Assembly (NCBI GenBank): GCA_016841955.1
Contig: JAENYE010000007.1
Span: 31,123-95,122, forward strand
DNA length: 64,000 nucleotides
Origin: Methanobacteriota archaeon
Lineage (GTDB): Archaea; Halobacteriota; Methanomicrobia; Methanomicrobiales; Methanoculleaceae
Direction: 5' to 3'
The notes below the pieces were generated by a model. That model saw only the letters and a program-made list of their open reading frames with translations, ran no database searches and had not been told where the DNA came from. A program made the position numbers and the translations under genes. How positions within the stretch are numbered: the stretch's first letter is position 1; each line of letters starts with the position of its first letter. Shown in pieces: positions 62,584 to 64,000 of the stretch.

Positions 62584-63347
62584 AGGTCACGCTCGCCATG
62601 AAACCTGCCGCGAAGTCGTTCATTCCCATCGAGGCGGAGTCGATCGTCCCGAAGAACTTCCTTGCCGGCACCGATCTCTCGGTCTGGCGGGGGAACCGCG
62701 AGCTCCGGCTCGACGAGGTCTTCTCGGTCTCGGTGGAGGGCGACGCCGGCCGGGCTGAGGACGTCGAGGTCGTCCTCTCGGGGGAGACGTTCCGGCTTAA
62801 ACGGGTCGGCGAGTACATGGACGGCGGGACGATCACCATCCTCGGGGATATCGGGATGCACTGCGGCAACTTCATGAGCGGCGGGACCATTGAGATTCAC
62901 GGCAACGCCGACGGCTGGCTCGGGAGGGAGATGGCGGGGGGCGCCATCGTCTGCCGGGGCGACGCCGCCGATTACTGTGCGTCGGGGTACCGCGGCGGCA
63001 GGAAGGGCATGATCGGCGGCACCGTGGAGGTCTTCGGCCGCGCCGGCGACTTCCTGGCGGAGAGCATCGCCGGCGGCACCGTGACCGTGCACGGCGATGC
63101 CGGGGATATGGCCGGGGCGGAGATGCACGGCGGCACGCTCGTCGTCCACGGGGACTGCCGCCGCCCGGGTGCGAACATGAAGGGAGGCTCCTGCTACGTC
63201 TACGGCACCGCGCAGGGGATGCTCCCCACCTTCAGAAAGATCGGGACGGTTCAGCACGAGGGGCACACGCTTATCCGGTTCACCGGGGATATTGCGAACC
63301 GCGGGAAAGGAAATCTTTTTGTGAAGGACTACGAATATCTGGATTGA
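62580..63347 (+). CDS. fwdC: formylmethanofuran dehydrogenase subunit C
   Basis: A 255-residue right-handed beta-helix like the C-terminal domain of glutamate synthase: repeated GGxxxxxG units (MDGGTITILGDIGMHCGNFM, SGGTIEIHGNADGWLGREMA, GGTVTVHGDAGDMAGAEM). It scaffolds FwdA and FwdB. The complex partners FwdF and FwdG (polyferredoxins) are not in this window; EhaP may serve instead. The stop TGA overlaps the ATG of the zinc-ribbon ORF. Confidence 0.95.
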   Translation: MKVTLAMKPAAKSFIPIEAESIVPKNFLAGTDLSVWRGNRELRLDEVFSVSVEGDAGRAEDVEVVLSGETFRLKRVGEYMDGGTITILGDIGMHCGNFMSGGTIEIHGNADGWLGREMAGGAIVCRGDAADYCASGYRGGRKGMIGGTVEVFGRAGDFLAESIAGGTVTVHGDAGDMAGAEMHGGTLVVHGDCRRPGANMKGGSCYVYGTAQGMLPTFRKIGTVQHEGHTLIRFTGDIANRGKGNLFVKDYEYLD

Positions 63348-63496
63348 TGGTCAGACACGAGTGTGGGTTCGAGGCCCCGATTCACTGTAAGCGATGCGGG
63401 AGACCGCTATCCAGCAACGAACGCACGGGCCTTTACTGCCCGCACTGCGGAAGAAGAGTGAGCATGCTCTGTCCGGGCTGCGGGCGTCTCTGGTGA
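63347..63496 (+). CDS. 49-residue zinc-ribbon protein coupled to fwdC
   Basis: ATG 63347 shares its first base with the fwdC stop (TGATG), so translation is probably coupled. The product MVRHECGFEAPIHCKRCGRP has paired CKRC, CPHC and CPGC knuckles plus one early Cys, so it likely binds one or two zinc ions. No family was recognised. Being the last gene in the eha-fwd train, it could be an assembly or regulatory factor; that is inference. It ends directly against the convergent DUF1922 gene. Confidence 0.65.
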   Translation: MVRHECGFEAPIHCKRCGRPLSSNERTGLYCPHCGRRVSMLCPGCGRLW

Positions 63497-63763
63497 TCAG
63501 ACCCGGCTCTTCACCCACCTGGCATACTGGGCCCGCAACTGCCGGATATCCTGCTCTGTCAGGTCTTTTTTCCCGGTCTGGTGCAGATACGACTCCAGCT
63601 GCTCCACCACCCGTTCTGCATCCTGGAAATCGTCGGCTTCCAGGTAGACCGGCGCACGCCCGACGTTGATCGCCTCCCCGCACATGGGACAGAGCCTCCA
63701 GCGCTGGTAACGGTCCACGTAATTGAAGGTCTTGCAGCCCGGACAGCGGATGACGAGGTACAT
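63497..63763 (-). CDS. DUF1922-like zinc-ribbon protein
   Basis: An 88-residue protein from ATG 63763. The zinc ribbon is VIRCPGCKTFNYVDRYQRWR with CPMCGEAINV, followed by the ADDFQDAERVVEQLESYLHQ helix typical of DUF1922 (Methanothermobacter MTH1184-like). Function unknown; a nucleic-acid or protein adaptor is plausible. It is convergent with the fwd train: the two stops are adjacent. The frame is open further upstream, but the TATA box fits this start. Confidence 0.8.
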   Translation of the reverse strand: MYLVIRCPGCKTFNYVDRYQRWRLCPMCGEAINVGRAPVYLEADDFQDAERVVEQLESYLHQTGKKDLTEQDIRQLRAQYARWVKSRV

Positions 63764-63787
63764 GGTTAATGGGAGTGTGCGGCCGGC

Positions 63788-63800
63788 CGGATATATAATT
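63788..63800 (-). promoter_or_regulatory. TATA box of the DUF1922 gene
   Basis: The minus strand reads ATAATTATATATCC about 25-30 nt before ATG 63763, predicting a leaderless transcript. Confidence 0.6.
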
Positions 63801-63897
63801 ATCCATCCTGTCTTTTTTCCGGAGTGCTCTGGTGGGACAGCTGATCCTCGGGCGGCAGACAGAATAACGTAAGCAAGGAACAATCCCGGTGCAGTGG

Positions 63898-64000
63898 ACC
63901 GTGGGGATATCGCCACGCACTGCCCACGCCCCTTGGGGTGGGGTGCGACTGGCCGAAGGGCAGGAGTTTGAGCACCGCAGGTGCGGGGAACGACTGGCCG
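63898..64000 (+). repeat. hairpin-array repeat, member 4, cut by window end
   Basis: TGGGGATATCGCCACGCACT followed by CGCCCC-tt-GGGGTG is almost the same as 45266-45306. It continues with CTGGCCGAAGGGCAGGAGTT, TGAG and CACC-gca-GGTG, the GGAGYTYGAG plus stem-loop unit seen at 27.1 kb. This one locus joins the two repeat types and supports a single family. Confidence 0.7.

Overview
The window reads as chromosomal DNA of a hydrogenotrophic methanogen of the order Methanomicrobiales, most like Methanoculleus. Support comes from a complete fwdDBAC formylmethanofuran dehydrogenase set, an Eha-type membrane [NiFe] energy-converting hydrogenase, hypD, a very close match to the F420-dependent secondary alcohol dehydrogenase Adf of Methanoculleus, archaeal TATA-like promoters and high GC coding DNA with AT-rich intergenic islands. 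The genus call is inference from recognised proteins; no database was searched.

Layout. 1-16.5 kb is an accessory region: the end of a DUF4143 ATPase, an iron-sulfur protein, a methyltransferase, a secreted SdsA1-like alkylsulfatase, a GNAT enzyme, a two-module LivJ-BMP binding lipoprotein, a PQQ-type sugar dehydrogenase, a 608-residue orphan protein, a group of SRPBCC proteins and several decayed genes (three HicB relics, a broken alpha/beta hydrolase, a DUF5946 relic). 16.6-20.2 kb holds a nucleoside-recognition membrane protein and a sodium:solute symporter with its 42-residue partner, preceded by a leader with an 18-nt tandem stem-loop array. 20.3-34.7 kb is rich in signalling: an HTH multi-PAS regulator, adf plus a cupin gene, two histidine kinases, a PEGA surface protein, a transglutaminase lipoprotein, and an ErcA-like dehydrogenase overlapping a PAS protein. 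34.7-48.6 kb is mostly housekeeping (tRNA-Arg, hypD, mscS, radical SAM, TIM-barrel isomerase, tRNA-Thr, FKBP, 5'-nucleotidase, ferritin-like protein, SDR, hisH, a PUA-PAPS-reductase protein) but includes an AMP-forming acyl-CoA synthetase with an N-terminal ribbon-helix-helix DNA-binding domain. 48.7-52.2 kb has a 26-residue lysine-rich microprotein, a multi-PAS protein and tRNA-Leu.

52.5-63.5 kb is one tightly overlapping gene train on the + strand: ehaB-P followed by fwdD-B-A-C and a 49-residue zinc-ribbon ORF. The arrangement couples an ion-gradient-driven, ferredoxin-reducing hydrogenase directly to the enzyme that uses reduced ferredoxin in the first step of CO2 reduction. An 11-bp perfect inverted repeat lies upstream of the train.

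A dispersed family of short GC-rich hairpin arrays recurs at about 27.1, 45.2, 51.9 and 63.9 kb. The strongest candidates for something new are the RHH-acyl-CoA synthetase with repeated TGGTGC sites around its own start, the 18-nt stem-loop array before the symporter, the hairpin-array repeat family, the orphan protein at 12.1-13.9 kb and the microproteins.
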